DNA of 12,951 nucleotides from Pelomicrobium sp036803785 (GTDB taxonomy: Bacteria; Pseudomonadota; Gammaproteobacteria; Burkholderiales; UBA6910). Made by a program: the position numbers and the translations under genes. Numbering within the stretch: the stretch's first letter is position 1; each line of letters opens with the position of its first letter. The notes below the pieces were generated by a model, which did no database searches, was not told where the DNA came from, and saw only the letters and a list, made by a program, of their open reading frames with translations. Positions 5,143 through 11,565 of the stretch are shown piece by piece. The stretch spans positions 1 through 12,951 of the forward strand of contig NZ_DAIRTR010000088.1 in assembly GCF_036803785.1 (NCBI RefSeq), written 5' to 3'.

Positions 5143-5254
5143 CATGTTTACTGATATTCACCGCCTCGGATTTCTGAACAGCTTCTTGTGCCTTCTTGCG
5201 CCCGGGCCGTGCTCATCGTCCCGATCCCCCCGCCTCGTGGGCCGCGCTTGTGGT

Positions 5255-5284
5255 TTGACACTTAAAGGAAAACTAACCTAAAAT
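5255..5284 (+). promoter_or_regulatory. rplM-rpsI promoter
   Basis: A perfect TTGACA (5255-5260) is followed after 18 bases by TAAAAT (5279-5284), which matches 5 of 6 -10 bases. Transcription would start near 5291, giving a leader of only about 23 nt. Confidence 0.8.
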
Positions 5285-5313
5285 TCGCGCCTTTCCTCCG
5301 ATCGTATCGTCCG

Positions 5314-5742
5314 ATGAAGACCTATTCGACCAAGCCCCAGGACGTAAAGCGCGAGTGGTTCGTGGTGGACGCCACGGACAAGGTGCTTGGGCGCCTGGCC
5401 AGCGAGATCGCGCGCCGGCTTCGGGGAAAGCACAAGCCCATCTATGCCCCCCACGTGGATGCCGGCGACTATATCGTGGTGATCAACGCGGACAAGATCC
5501 GCGTGACGGGCAAAAAGCTAGACCAAAAGATCTACTACCGCCACAGCGGTTATCCTGGCGGGCTCTACAGCACCAGCCTGCGCCAGATGCAGGCGCGCTT
5601 TCCGGCGCGGGTGATCGAAAAGGCGGTCAAGGGCATGCTTCCCAAGGGTCCCCTCGGCTACGCCATGTTCCGCAAGCTCAAGGTGTACGCCGGCCCCCAG
5701 CACCCCCACGCCGCCCAGCAGCCGAAGCAGTTGGACCTCTGA
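5314..5742 (+). CDS. rplM: 50S ribosomal protein L13
   Basis: A 142-residue protein, the standard length of bacterial L13, an early assembly protein of the large subunit. It begins MKTYSTKPQDVKREWFVVDA and carries the conserved core VLGRLASEIARRLRGKHKPIY, VTGKKLDQKIYYRHSGYPGG and MLPKGPLGYAMFRKLKVYAG, ending in the QPKQLDL tail. It is the first gene of the L13-S9 operon. The short leader has no recognisable SD before the ATG and instead starts with a pyrimidine run (CTTTCCTCC). In E. coli this operon is repressed by its own L13 at the mRNA leader; whether that holds here is unknown. Confidence 0.98.
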   Translation: MKTYSTKPQDVKREWFVVDATDKVLGRLASEIARRLRGKHKPIYAPHVDAGDYIVVINADKIRVTGKKLDQKIYYRHSGYPGGLYSTSLRQMQARFPARVIEKAVKGMLPKGPLGYAMFRKLKVYAGPQHPHAAQQPKQLDL

Positions 5743-5751
5743 GGAGCGCCG

Positions 5752-6144
5752 ATGATAGGTGACTATTACTACGGTACCGGCCGCCGCAAGAGCGCTGTCG
5801 CCCGGGTGTTCATGAAGCCCGGCCAGGGCGAGATCCGGGTGAACGGCAAGCCCCTCGACGAGTTCTTCTCTCGTGAGACGGGCCGCATGATCGCGCGGCA
5901 ACCCTTGGTCTTGACAAACAACGAAGGACGGTTCGATATTCGGATCAACGTCCACGGGGGAGGCGAGTCGGGCCAGGCCGGCGCGGTGCGCCACGGCATC
6001 ACCCGGGCGTTGATCGACTACGACGCGGCGCTGAAGCCCGTGCTGCGCAAGGCGGGGCTGGTCACTCGCGACGCGCGGGAAGTGGAGCGCAAGAAAGTGG
6101 GCCTCCACAAGGCGCGGCGGCGCAAGCAGTTCTCCAAGCGGTAA
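5752..6144 (+). CDS. rpsI: 30S ribosomal protein S9
   Basis: A 130-residue S9, the usual length. The family landmarks YYGTGRRKSAVARV (residues 6-19), INVHGGGESGQAGAVRHGI and the basic C-terminal tail KARRRKQFSKR are intact. The last arginine reaches the ribosomal P site and contacts tRNA in known structures. The SD GAGGAG (5741-5746) overlaps the rplM stop codon and the gap is nine bases, so translation is probably coupled to L13. A clear terminator follows 25 bases after the stop. Confidence 0.98.
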   Translation: MIGDYYYGTGRRKSAVARVFMKPGQGEIRVNGKPLDEFFSRETGRMIARQPLVLTNNEGRFDIRINVHGGGESGQAGAVRHGITRALIDYDAALKPVLRKAGLVTRDAREVERKKVGLHKARRRKQFSKR

Positions 6145-6168
6145 GAACAATACCAACCAGGAATATTG

Positions 6169-6210
6169 GGGGTGGCCCCGCCGGTCTCGGGGATCACCCC
6201 TTTTTCTTTT
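6169..6210 (+). terminator. intrinsic terminator of rplM-rpsI
   Basis: An outer stem GGGGTG/CACCCC (6169-6174 and 6195-6200) and an inner stem CCCCG/CGGGG (6176-6180 and 6188-6192), separated by small bulges, are followed by TTTTTCTTTT (6201-6210). It separates the ribosomal operon from argC. Confidence 0.85.
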
Positions 6211-6252
6211 CGGGCGGCGTTTCTTGGCAGGGCCGTCCAGGGAGCGGGATGC

Positions 6253-7281
6253 ATGATCAAGGTGGGCATCGTCGGCGGCACGGGTTACACGGGAGTGGAG
6301 CTGCTGCGGATCCTGGTGGGCCATCCCGAAGTCCAGCTGCACACCCTCACCGCCCGCAAGGAAGCAGGCAAGGCGGTGGCGGAGCTCTTTCCCAGTCTGC
6401 GCCGGCAGGTCCCGCTCAAGTTTTCCGCACCGGAGGTGGCGCCGCTGGCGGAATGCGACGTGGTCTTCTTCGCGACACCCCACGGCGTTGCCATGGAACA
6501 GGCCCCGGCTTTGTTGCGGGCGGGCGTGCGGGTGATCGACCTCTCGGCGGACTTCCGCTTGGCCGACGTGGCCGCCTGGGAGCAATGGTACGGCATGGCC
6601 CATGCCTGTCCCGAGCTCGTCTCCGAGGCGGTCTACGGCCTGCCAGAGGTGAACCGGGAGCGCATCCGCTCGGCACGGCTGGTGGCCAATCCAGGCTGCT
6701 ATCCCACCGCGGTCCAGCTCGGGTTCCTGCCCCTGGTGGAAGCAGGGGTCGTGGACCTGGCGCACCTGGTGGCCGACGCCAAATCGGGGGTCAGCGGGGC
6801 GGGGCGCAAGGCGGAAGTCCCCCTCCTGTTCTCGGAAGCTTCTGAGAACTTCAAGGCCTACGGGCTGGGGGGACACCGGCACCACCCGGAAATCGTCCAG
6901 GGGCTGGCGCGGGTGGCGGGCCGGCCGGTTGGGCTCGTCTTCGTGCCCCATTTGACCCCCATGGTGCGGGGCATCCATGCCACCCTCTACGCCCGGCTCA
7001 CCCGGGAGACAGACGCCCAGGCCCTGTTCGAGGCGCGGTACGCCCGTGAAGTCTTCGTGGACGTGCTGCCCGCCGGCAGCCATCCTGACACCCGCTCGGT
7101 GCGCGGCGCCAACCTGTGCCGGATCGCCGTGCACCGCCCCCAGGGGGGCGATACCCTGGTGATCCTGTCGGTCATCGACAACCTGGTGAAGGGGGCCGCG
7201 GGACAAGCCGTCCAGAACATGAACCTGATGTTCGGGCTGCCGGAAGGCTTGGGGTTGACCCAGCCGCCCTTGTCCCCGTGA
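6253..7281 (+). CDS. argC: N-acetyl-gamma-glutamyl-phosphate reductase
   Basis: A 342-residue type 1 ArgC, which reduces N-acetylglutamyl 5-phosphate with NADPH to the semialdehyde in arginine synthesis, in the cytosol. The N-terminal NADP-binding motif GIVGGTGYTG (residues 5-14) and the catalytic cysteine C149 in ANPGCYPTA are present, along with the GLGGHRHHPEI segment of the substrate site. The start at 6253 has AGGGAG (6239-6244) upstream; an ATG at 6249 is out of frame. Other arg genes are absent, as is usual when argC sits beside rplM-rpsI in betaproteobacteria. The stop overlaps the next start as TGATG. No strong promoter is visible in the 43 bases after the terminator, so the promoter may overlap it. 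Confidence 0.97.
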   Translation: MIKVGIVGGTGYTGVELLRILVGHPEVQLHTLTARKEAGKAVAELFPSLRRQVPLKFSAPEVAPLAECDVVFFATPHGVAMEQAPALLRAGVRVIDLSADFRLADVAAWEQWYGMAHACPELVSEAVYGLPEVNRERIRSARLVANPGCYPTAVQLGFLPLVEAGVVDLAHLVADAKSGVSGAGRKAEVPLLFSEASENFKAYGLGGHRHHPEIVQGLARVAGRPVGLVFVPHLTPMVRGIHATLYARLTRETDAQALFEARYAREVFVDVLPAGSHPDTRSVRGANLCRIAVHRPQGGDTLVILSVIDNLVKGAAGQAVQNMNLMFGLPEGLGLTQPPLSP

Positions 7282-8024
7282 TGGCGCTCAAGGAGCTACG
7301 CAGGCGTTTTGGCATCGCCGCGCCACGGGTAGCGGTCCGACCCCAGGTCCCGTGGTACTGGAGGAGCTTGAGCATCCTGCTCCTCGTGGCGGTCTTGGGA
7401 TTTGTCGCCTGGAAGTTGTTTGAGACCGGGCGCCAGGTGGCGGGCTTCAGTGCGGCGGAGACGGCGGGCGAGCTGGAGCGGCTGCGAGCCCTGAGTGAGC
7501 GGCTCACCCGGGAGAACGAGGCGTTGCAGTCGCGCACCGCCCGCGCCGAAGGGGAGCTGCAAGTGGAGCGGGCAGCCCGGGAGGATCTCGCGCGCCAGGT
7601 GAAGGGCCTGATCCAGGAAAACGCCCAGCTCAAGGAGGACTTGGCGTTCTTCGAGAGCCTCACCTCCGGCGTGGGCCCGGGACGGCGCCTCGCGGTGCAC
7701 CGCTTCGTGCTGGAGCGGGACATCGTGCCGGACGAGTACCGCTACAGTCTCCTGCTGGTGCAGCCGCCGGGCCAGGGCAAGCCGTTTCGCGGCCGGCTCC
7801 AGTTCGCGGTGCGGGTGGTGCAAAGCGGACGGCAGGCGGTCATTCCTCTGCCGGGACCGGACGCCCCGAACCCCGCCGCCTTCAACGTGAGCTTCCGGGT
7901 GTTCCAGCGCGTGGAGGGACGCTTCAAGGTGCCGCCTGGGACGGCGGTGGAAAGCCTGCAGGTCCAAGTGTACGGCGAAGGACGCCAGGAGGCCCTGGTC
8001 ACTGAGACCACCGTTCTGTCGTGA
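7281..8024 (+). CDS. DUF6776-family membrane/coiled-coil protein
   Basis: A 247-residue protein of unknown function. Residues 1-22 are basic and cytoplasmic. One membrane helix spans about 23-42, and residues 54-112 are a long charged coiled coil with leucine heptads. A compact beta-rich domain follows (about 120-247), which should lie in the periplasm by the positive-inside rule. There is no signal-peptidase site, so it is probably a type II membrane protein. The ATG overlaps the argC stop (TGATG) and has no SD of its own, so it should be translated by reinitiation. The next gene, a bactofilin, starts 14 bases after its stop. The pairing of a membrane-anchored coiled-coil protein with a bactofilin suggests the two work together, which is inference. 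The domain name is from memory of this neighbourhood. Confidence 0.85.
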   Translation: MALKELRRRFGIAAPRVAVRPQVPWYWRSLSILLLVAVLGFVAWKLFETGRQVAGFSAAETAGELERLRALSERLTRENEALQSRTARAEGELQVERAAREDLARQVKGLIQENAQLKEDLAFFESLTSGVGPGRRLAVHRFVLERDIVPDEYRYSLLLVQPPGQGKPFRGRLQFAVRVVQSGRQAVIPLPGPDAPNPAAFNVSFRVFQRVEGRFKVPPGTAVESLQVQVYGEGRQEALVTETTVLS

Positions 8025-8038
8025 GGGGAGGAACCGGG

Positions 8039-8449
8039 ATGTTTTTCAACAAACCGACCAAGCCGCACAATCGCATCGATTGTCTCATCGGCGCGGGAAC
8101 CCGCATCGAAGGCAACATCCTCTTCAACGGCGGGCTGCGGGTCGATGGACACGTGCGCGGCAACGTGATCGCCTCGGGCGAGTCTGCGTGCACCCTCGTG
8201 CTGAGCGAAAACGCCACCATCGAGGGGGAGATCCGGGTGTCCCACGCGGTGATCAACGGCACGGTGGTGGGGCCCGTCCACGCTTCTGAATACCTGGAAC
8301 TCCAAAGCAAATCCCGGGTCCGGGGAGATGTGCACTATGCCCGCATCGAGATTCAGGTGGGCGCGGTGGTGGACGGGCAGCTCATGCACGACCAGGCTGG
8401 GGCGGAGAAGGAAAACGTGCTGGCCTTGAAGCCCGCTGCCGGCGATTGA
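8039..8449 (+). CDS. bactofilin (polymer-forming cytoskeletal protein)
   Basis: A 136-residue bactofilin. These proteins polymerise without nucleotide into membrane-attached filaments that place cell-wall enzymes. The central part (about residues 16-115) shows the repeating right-handed beta-helix pattern, with regular turns such as IEGNILFNGGLRVDGHVRGNV, IEGEIRV, INGTVVGPV and VRGDVHY. The short N-terminus MFFNKPTKP has the hydrophobic-plus-lysine look of bactofilin membrane-targeting peptides, and the C-terminus (about 116-136) is disordered. The ATG is chosen because AGGGGAGG (8024-8031) precedes it at good spacing; a GTG at 8021 in the same frame would overlap the SD. It is the third gene of the argC-DUF6776-bactofilin operon. 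Its stop lies inside the -35 of the erpA promoter. Confidence 0.93.
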   Translation: MFFNKPTKPHNRIDCLIGAGTRIEGNILFNGGLRVDGHVRGNVIASGESACTLVLSENATIEGEIRVSHAVINGTVVGPVHASEYLELQSKSRVRGDVHYARIEIQVGAVVDGQLMHDQAGAEKENVLALKPAAGD

Positions 8450-8474
8450 CCCCGGTCGGCCCGGGCTTCATAAT
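8446..8474 (+). promoter_or_regulatory. erpA promoter overlapping bactofilin stop
   Basis: TTGACC (8446-8451), 17 bases, CATAAT (8469-8474): each hexamer matches 5 of 6 consensus bases at optimal spacing. The bactofilin TGA (8447-8449) lies inside the -35. Transcription would start near 8481. No IscR-type site is recognised. Confidence 0.75.
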
Positions 8475-8506
8475 GAAAGTCAATGGATATTTTGCAGGAG
8501 TACCCC

Positions 8507-8851
8507 ATGAACGCAGTGACCGAGACCCCGCTGATCTTTACCGACAGCGCGGCGAACAAGGTGAAGCAGTTGATCGACGAAGAGGGCAATCCCGAGCTGA
8601 AGCTGCGGGTGTTCGTGAGCGGCGGCGGCTGCTCCGGGTTCCAGTACGGGTTCACCTTCGACGAATCGATCAACGAGGACGACACCGTGATGGAGAAGAA
8701 CGGTGTCACCCTGCTCATCGATCCCATGAGCTTCCAGTACCTGGTGGGCGCCGAGATCGACTACCAGGAAAGCATCGAGGGAGCGCAGTTCGTCATCAAG
8801 AACCCGAACGCGGTCACCACCTGCGGCTGCGGTTCCTCCTTCTCGGTATAA
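8507..8851 (+). CDS. erpA: iron-sulfur cluster insertion protein ErpA
   Basis: A 114-residue A-type carrier, exactly the length of ErpA, which passes [Fe-S] clusters to apoproteins such as those of isoprenoid synthesis and respiration. The three cluster-binding cysteines are C42 (SGGGCSGFQYG) and C106/C108 (TTCGCGSSFSV at the C-terminus). The acidic insert around residues 52-62 also fits ErpA rather than IscA. I take the ATG at 8507 behind GCAGGAG (8494-8500); an in-frame ATG at 8483 would add eight unconserved residues and translate the SD. It has its own promoter and runs convergently to anmK. No T-rich terminator is visible in the 61 bases between the two genes. Confidence 0.97.
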   Translation: MNAVTETPLIFTDSAANKVKQLIDEEGNPELKLRVFVSGGGCSGFQYGFTFDESINEDDTVMEKNGVTLLIDPMSFQYLVGAEIDYQESIEGAQFVIKNPNAVTTCGCGSSFSV

Positions 8852-8912
8852 GCGCCCGCGTACCGTCTGCAGGCGGCGGGCTACCTCCCGTCGCCTCGCC
8901 AACCCGCCCCGA

Positions 8913-10022
8913 TCAGGCCGGGTAGAGCGCCCCTAGCACCCGTGGGCCCGCGGCGCCGGTCGCCTCCGGCACGTTTCCCGGCAGCCCCAAGAGGGTGGCG
9001 CGGGCAAGCCAAGCAAAGGCCGCGGCCTCTACCCATTCCACATCGATTCCCAGGACGTCGGTCAGCTCGACTCGCCGAGGACTCAGCCGCGCCCGCAGGG
9101 CGGCCACCAGGGCGTCATTGCGCGCCCCTCCCCCGCAGAGGAACACCTCGGCGACGTCGGGGCAGGCGGCCGCGAGGGCCGCTGTGACGCTTTCCGCGGT
9201 GAGCCGAAGCAGCGTGGCCTGCACGTCCTGCGGGCGCTCGTCTCCCCGCAGGTGACGGCTCAACCAGGCCTCGTTGAAGCGTTCCCGGCCGGTGCTCTTG
9301 GGGGGGGCCGCCCGAAAATACGGGTCTGCCAACAGGGCCTTGAGTAAGGCCGGAATCGGCCTGCCGCTGCTCGCCCAAGCACCGCCGGCGTCGAACCGCT
9401 CTCCCCTGTGCCGCTGACACCAGGCGTCCAGCAGCACATTGCCCGGGCCCGTGTCGAACCCGAACACGGTACCGTCGGGGCGCAGCACGGTCACGTTGGC
9501 GATGCCCCCGATGTTGACCACGGCACGGCTTTCGCCTTCGATGCCGAACTGGGCCCGATGAAAGGCGGGCACCAGGGGTGCTCCCTGACCGCCCGCCGCC
9601 AGATCCCGGCTGCGGAAGTCGGCCACCACCGGCATGCCGGTCAGCTCGACCACCAGGGCAGGGGCCAGAAGCTGGACGCTGAAGTGGGCCTCGGGCCGGT
9701 GGCGTACCGTCTGGCCATGGCAGCCCACCGCCCGCACAGCAGGCTTGCCCGAAGCCGTCTCGAGCAGTCGCTTGAGCGTCGCGGCGTAGAGTCGGGAAAT
9801 TTCCTGGGCGGCGAGGGCGGAGCGCTCCAGCTCGTTGTCCCCAGGCTGACTCAAGGCCATGAGCTCTGCCCGCAGGGCATCCGGGTAGGGAACGTGGGCA
9901 GTGGCGATCAGCCGGCCGCGGTCGCCCTGGAATTCCACGACCACCCCATCCACCCCGTCCAGGCTGGTCCCGGACATGAGACCCGCGTATCGCTCCAAGG
10001 CGCCCGAGGCGGCGGAAGACAT
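8913..10022 (-). CDS. anmK: anhydro-N-acetylmuramic acid kinase
   Basis: A 369-residue AnmK, which opens the 1,6-anhydro ring of anhMurNAc and phosphorylates it to MurNAc-6-phosphate during peptidoglycan recycling in the cytosol. The actin/hexokinase-fold signatures are clear: GLMSGTSLDGVD near residues 14-25, GCHGQTVRH in the middle of the N-lobe, VNIGGIANVT and FGFDTGPGN of the phosphate/substrate site, and FLCGGGARN in the C-lobe. The length is typical. The ATG at 10022 lacks an SD, but homologues start close to it; the internal ATG at the GLMSGTS motif would remove the first strand. It lies 52 bases downstream of the M23 peptidase gene and is probably its operon partner, with a hairpin in the gap. 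Confidence 0.96.
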   Translation of the reverse strand: MSSAASGALERYAGLMSGTSLDGVDGVVVEFQGDRGRLIATAHVPYPDALRAELMALSQPGDNELERSALAAQEISRLYAATLKRLLETASGKPAVRAVGCHGQTVRHRPEAHFSVQLLAPALVVELTGMPVVADFRSRDLAAGGQGAPLVPAFHRAQFGIEGESRAVVNIGGIANVTVLRPDGTVFGFDTGPGNVLLDAWCQRHRGERFDAGGAWASSGRPIPALLKALLADPYFRAAPPKSTGRERFNEAWLSRHLRGDERPQDVQATLLRLTAESVTAALAAACPDVAEVFLCGGGARNDALVAALRARLSPRRVELTDVLGIDVEWVEAAAFAWLARATLLGLPGNVPEATGAAGPRVLGALYPA

Positions 10023-10038
10023 GGAAGAGAACTCGCAG

Positions 10039-10065
10039 GCCCCGGGGCAACTCTGCCCTCGGGGC
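10039..10065 (-). other. hairpin between M23 peptidase gene and anmK
   Basis: The RNA would pair GCCCC and GGGCA with TGCCC and GGGGC around a GAGT loop, with a small internal bulge. It lies nine bases after the peptidase stop. There is no T-run, so an RNA-stability or translational element is more likely than a full terminator. Confidence 0.4.
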
Positions 10066-10074
10066 TTGGCGGGG

Positions 10075-11382
10075 CTAGTCGGCGCGAGCGAGCATCACGC
10101 TACGCATCAAGTCCATCTGGGCGGTGAGGTCCGCCGCGGCGGCCTTGAAGGCGGCCCGATGCCGCGCGCCGATGGGGGGGGCCTCGGGCATCACGACACG
10201 GAGGGGATCCTGCTGCACCCCATTCACCCGGAACTCATAATGGAGATGGGGCCCCGTTGCCCAGCCGGTCATGCCCACGTAGCCGATGGTCTGGCCCTGC
10301 TCAACTCGGACCCCAGGGCGGATTCCCCGGGCGAAGCCCGACAAGTGGGCGTAGGCGGTGCTGTAGCCTCCAGCATGCTGGAGAATGACGATGTTCCCGT
10401 ATCCCCCCTGCGTGCCGGCGAACGCCACCCGCCCGCTGCCTGTGGCGCGCACGGGCGTCCCGATGGGAGCGCCGTAGTCGACGCCCCGGTGGGCCCGCCA
10501 CGTCTTCAGGATGGGATGGAATCGGGCCTGGGTGAACCCAGACGTGATTCGGGAGAAGGGAAGGGGAGAGCGCAAGAACGCCTTCTTCAGACTCTTCCCT
10601 TCCGGCGTGTAGTAGCCGTTGCCCTCGGGGGTGGCGAAGTAGATGGCCTGGTAGGTCTTGCCGTCGTTCACGAACTCGGCGGCCAGGATGCGTCCCGAGC
10701 GGATCGGCGCCCCGTCGTAGAGCTCCTCCTCGTAGACCACGATGAAGCGGTCCCCCTTGCGGAGGTCCCGGTGGAAATCGATCTCGGAGGCGAAGATTTC
10801 CGCCATCTGAATGGCGATGGCATCGGGGATGCCCGCTGCGTCGGTCGCCCCGAACAGGCTGCTTTCGATGATGCCCGCCTTGAGTACGATTCGCTGCTCG
10901 AGGGGCGGCGCGGCGGTGCGCACGGAAAAACCCTCGTCGGCGCGCTCCACGGCGAACTCTTCGTTGGATCCGTCCAGATACCGGAACGCAAGCAGTCGGC
11001 CGTCCTCGCTCACCTGGGCCTTCACCGTTTTGCCGGGAACCAGGCGACGCAGCGCGGCGCTGCCGCGTACGCTTTGGAGAAAAGCAAGTGTGTCCGCGTT
11101 GTCCACGCCCAAGCGGGACAAAAGGCTTCCCACCGTGTCGCCCTTCTGGATTACCTCTTCCTGCCAGAAAGCGAGCATCGATTCCCGCTCCTCTGTCACG
11201 AGGAGCAGATCGAGCTCCTCCACCACGCTGCGCTGGGGGACGGTCTCGACCTGGGTTCCAGGGGCGATGCCAAAGGCGGCCACCATGCCGAAGAGGGGAA
11301 TCGCGGACAGGACGGCCATCCAGCGGCGGGAGCGGCGGACGGCCCGGTTGCGGTCTTCGGTTAGAATCTCACGCTCGATCAT
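10075..11382 (-). CDS. M23-family peptidoglycan endopeptidase (MepM-like)
   Basis: A 435-residue envelope metallopeptidase expected to cut peptide crosslinks in peptidoglycan. A basic N-terminus precedes a membrane anchor (about residues 21-40). An OapA/LysM-like domain begins near residue 75 (VIQKGDTVGSLLSRLGV) and a second beta domain follows. The LytM/M23 domain (about 285-395) carries the zinc and catalytic residues H298xxxD302 (HRGVDYGAPIG), H346 and H379-L-H381 (GPHLHYEF), so it should be catalytically active rather than an EnvC-type pseudo-enzyme. The SD is GAGGGAGG directly before the ATG, with unusually short spacing. It is divergent from tyrS and upstream of anmK, which would link wall hydrolysis with recycling of the products. 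Confidence 0.95.
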   Translation of the reverse strand: MIEREILTEDRNRAVRRSRRWMAVLSAIPLFGMVAAFGIAPGTQVETVPQRSVVEELDLLLVTEERESMLAFWQEEVIQKGDTVGSLLSRLGVDNADTLAFLQSVRGSAALRRLVPGKTVKAQVSEDGRLLAFRYLDGSNEEFAVERADEGFSVRTAAPPLEQRIVLKAGIIESSLFGATDAAGIPDAIAIQMAEIFASEIDFHRDLRKGDRFIVVYEEELYDGAPIRSGRILAAEFVNDGKTYQAIYFATPEGNGYYTPEGKSLKKAFLRSPLPFSRITSGFTQARFHPILKTWRAHRGVDYGAPIGTPVRATGSGRVAFAGTQGGYGNIVILQHAGGYSTAYAHLSGFARGIRPGVRVEQGQTIGYVGMTGWATGPHLHYEFRVNGVQQDPLRVVMPEAPPIGARHRAAFKAAAADLTAQMDLMRSVMLARAD

Positions 11383-11412
11383 GCCTCCCTCACTGATCGG
11401 CTGGGTTTGTAA

Positions 11413-11426
11413 AAAGTTGTAACTTT
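11413..11426. promoter_or_regulatory. palindrome upstream of M23 peptidase gene, possible operator
   Basis: AAAGTT-GT-AACTTT is a perfect six-base inverted repeat about 30 bases upstream of the peptidase ATG, where the promoter is expected. No clear -10/-35 pair is assigned, and the regulator is unknown. Confidence 0.35.
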
Positions 11427-11480
11427 AACACCGAGTCCGCGTGCCGTCTGCCGAGGAGAACGGGACAGGCCAGCGGTTTT

Positions 11481-11509
11481 TTGCCCCACCTTTGAATCCG
11501 GATTCTAAA
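11481..11509 (+). promoter_or_regulatory. candidate tyrS promoter
   Basis: TTGCCC (11481-11486), 17 bases, TCTAAA (11504-11509). The match is moderate, at 4 of 6 bases in the -10. It is followed by a very AT-rich initially transcribed region (11500-11550). Confidence 0.3.
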
Positions 11510-11514
11510 AGAAA

Positions 11515-11528
11515 ATTTTTTAAAAAAT
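11515..11528. repeat. perfect A/T palindrome in AT-rich island
   Basis: ATTTTTTAAAAAAT is a perfect 14-base palindrome. The surrounding 50 bases (11501-11550) contain only seven G or C, against a strongly GC-rich background. It could be a bent or easily melted promoter region, or a weak hairpin in the tyrS leader. Confidence 0.5.
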
Positions 11529-11548
11529 CAATTTATTTTATTGTTTAA

Positions 11549-11565
11549 GGAGGGAAACTTAGTTG
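11549..11565 (+). promoter_or_regulatory. Shine-Dalgarno deciding the tyrS TTG start
   Basis: GGAGGG (11549-11554), within AAGGAGGGA, stands eight bases before TTG at 11563. This is ideal spacing, and it favours TTG over the in-frame ATG at 11581, which would be 26 bases away. Confidence 0.75.

Larger units (their letters stand above)
4861..5313. other. 453-bp non-coding region between DUF218 gene and rplM
   Basis: No credible protein gene is present. The region holds an imperfect inverted repeat (4902-4929), a promoter-like pair with a terminator 90 bases on (4920-5052), a perfect 7-bp inverted repeat (GCCATAA/TTATGGC, 5095-5115), an AT-rich patch with a 10-base direct repeat (5117-5142) and the rplM promoter (5255-5284). 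From about 5161 to 5250 I see nothing recognisable. Confidence 0.7.

Noticed and set aside
5518..7206. Minus-strand open frame of 562 codons across rplM, rpsI and argC
   Set aside because: It is antisense to three certain genes. Its composition (Arg, His, Gly, Ala rich) is typical of the reverse frame of GC-rich coding DNA and matches no family.
9901..11364. Plus-strand open frame of 487 codons
   Set aside because: It is antisense to anmK and the M23 peptidase, whose catalytic motifs are certain. It has no SD and no recognisable domain.
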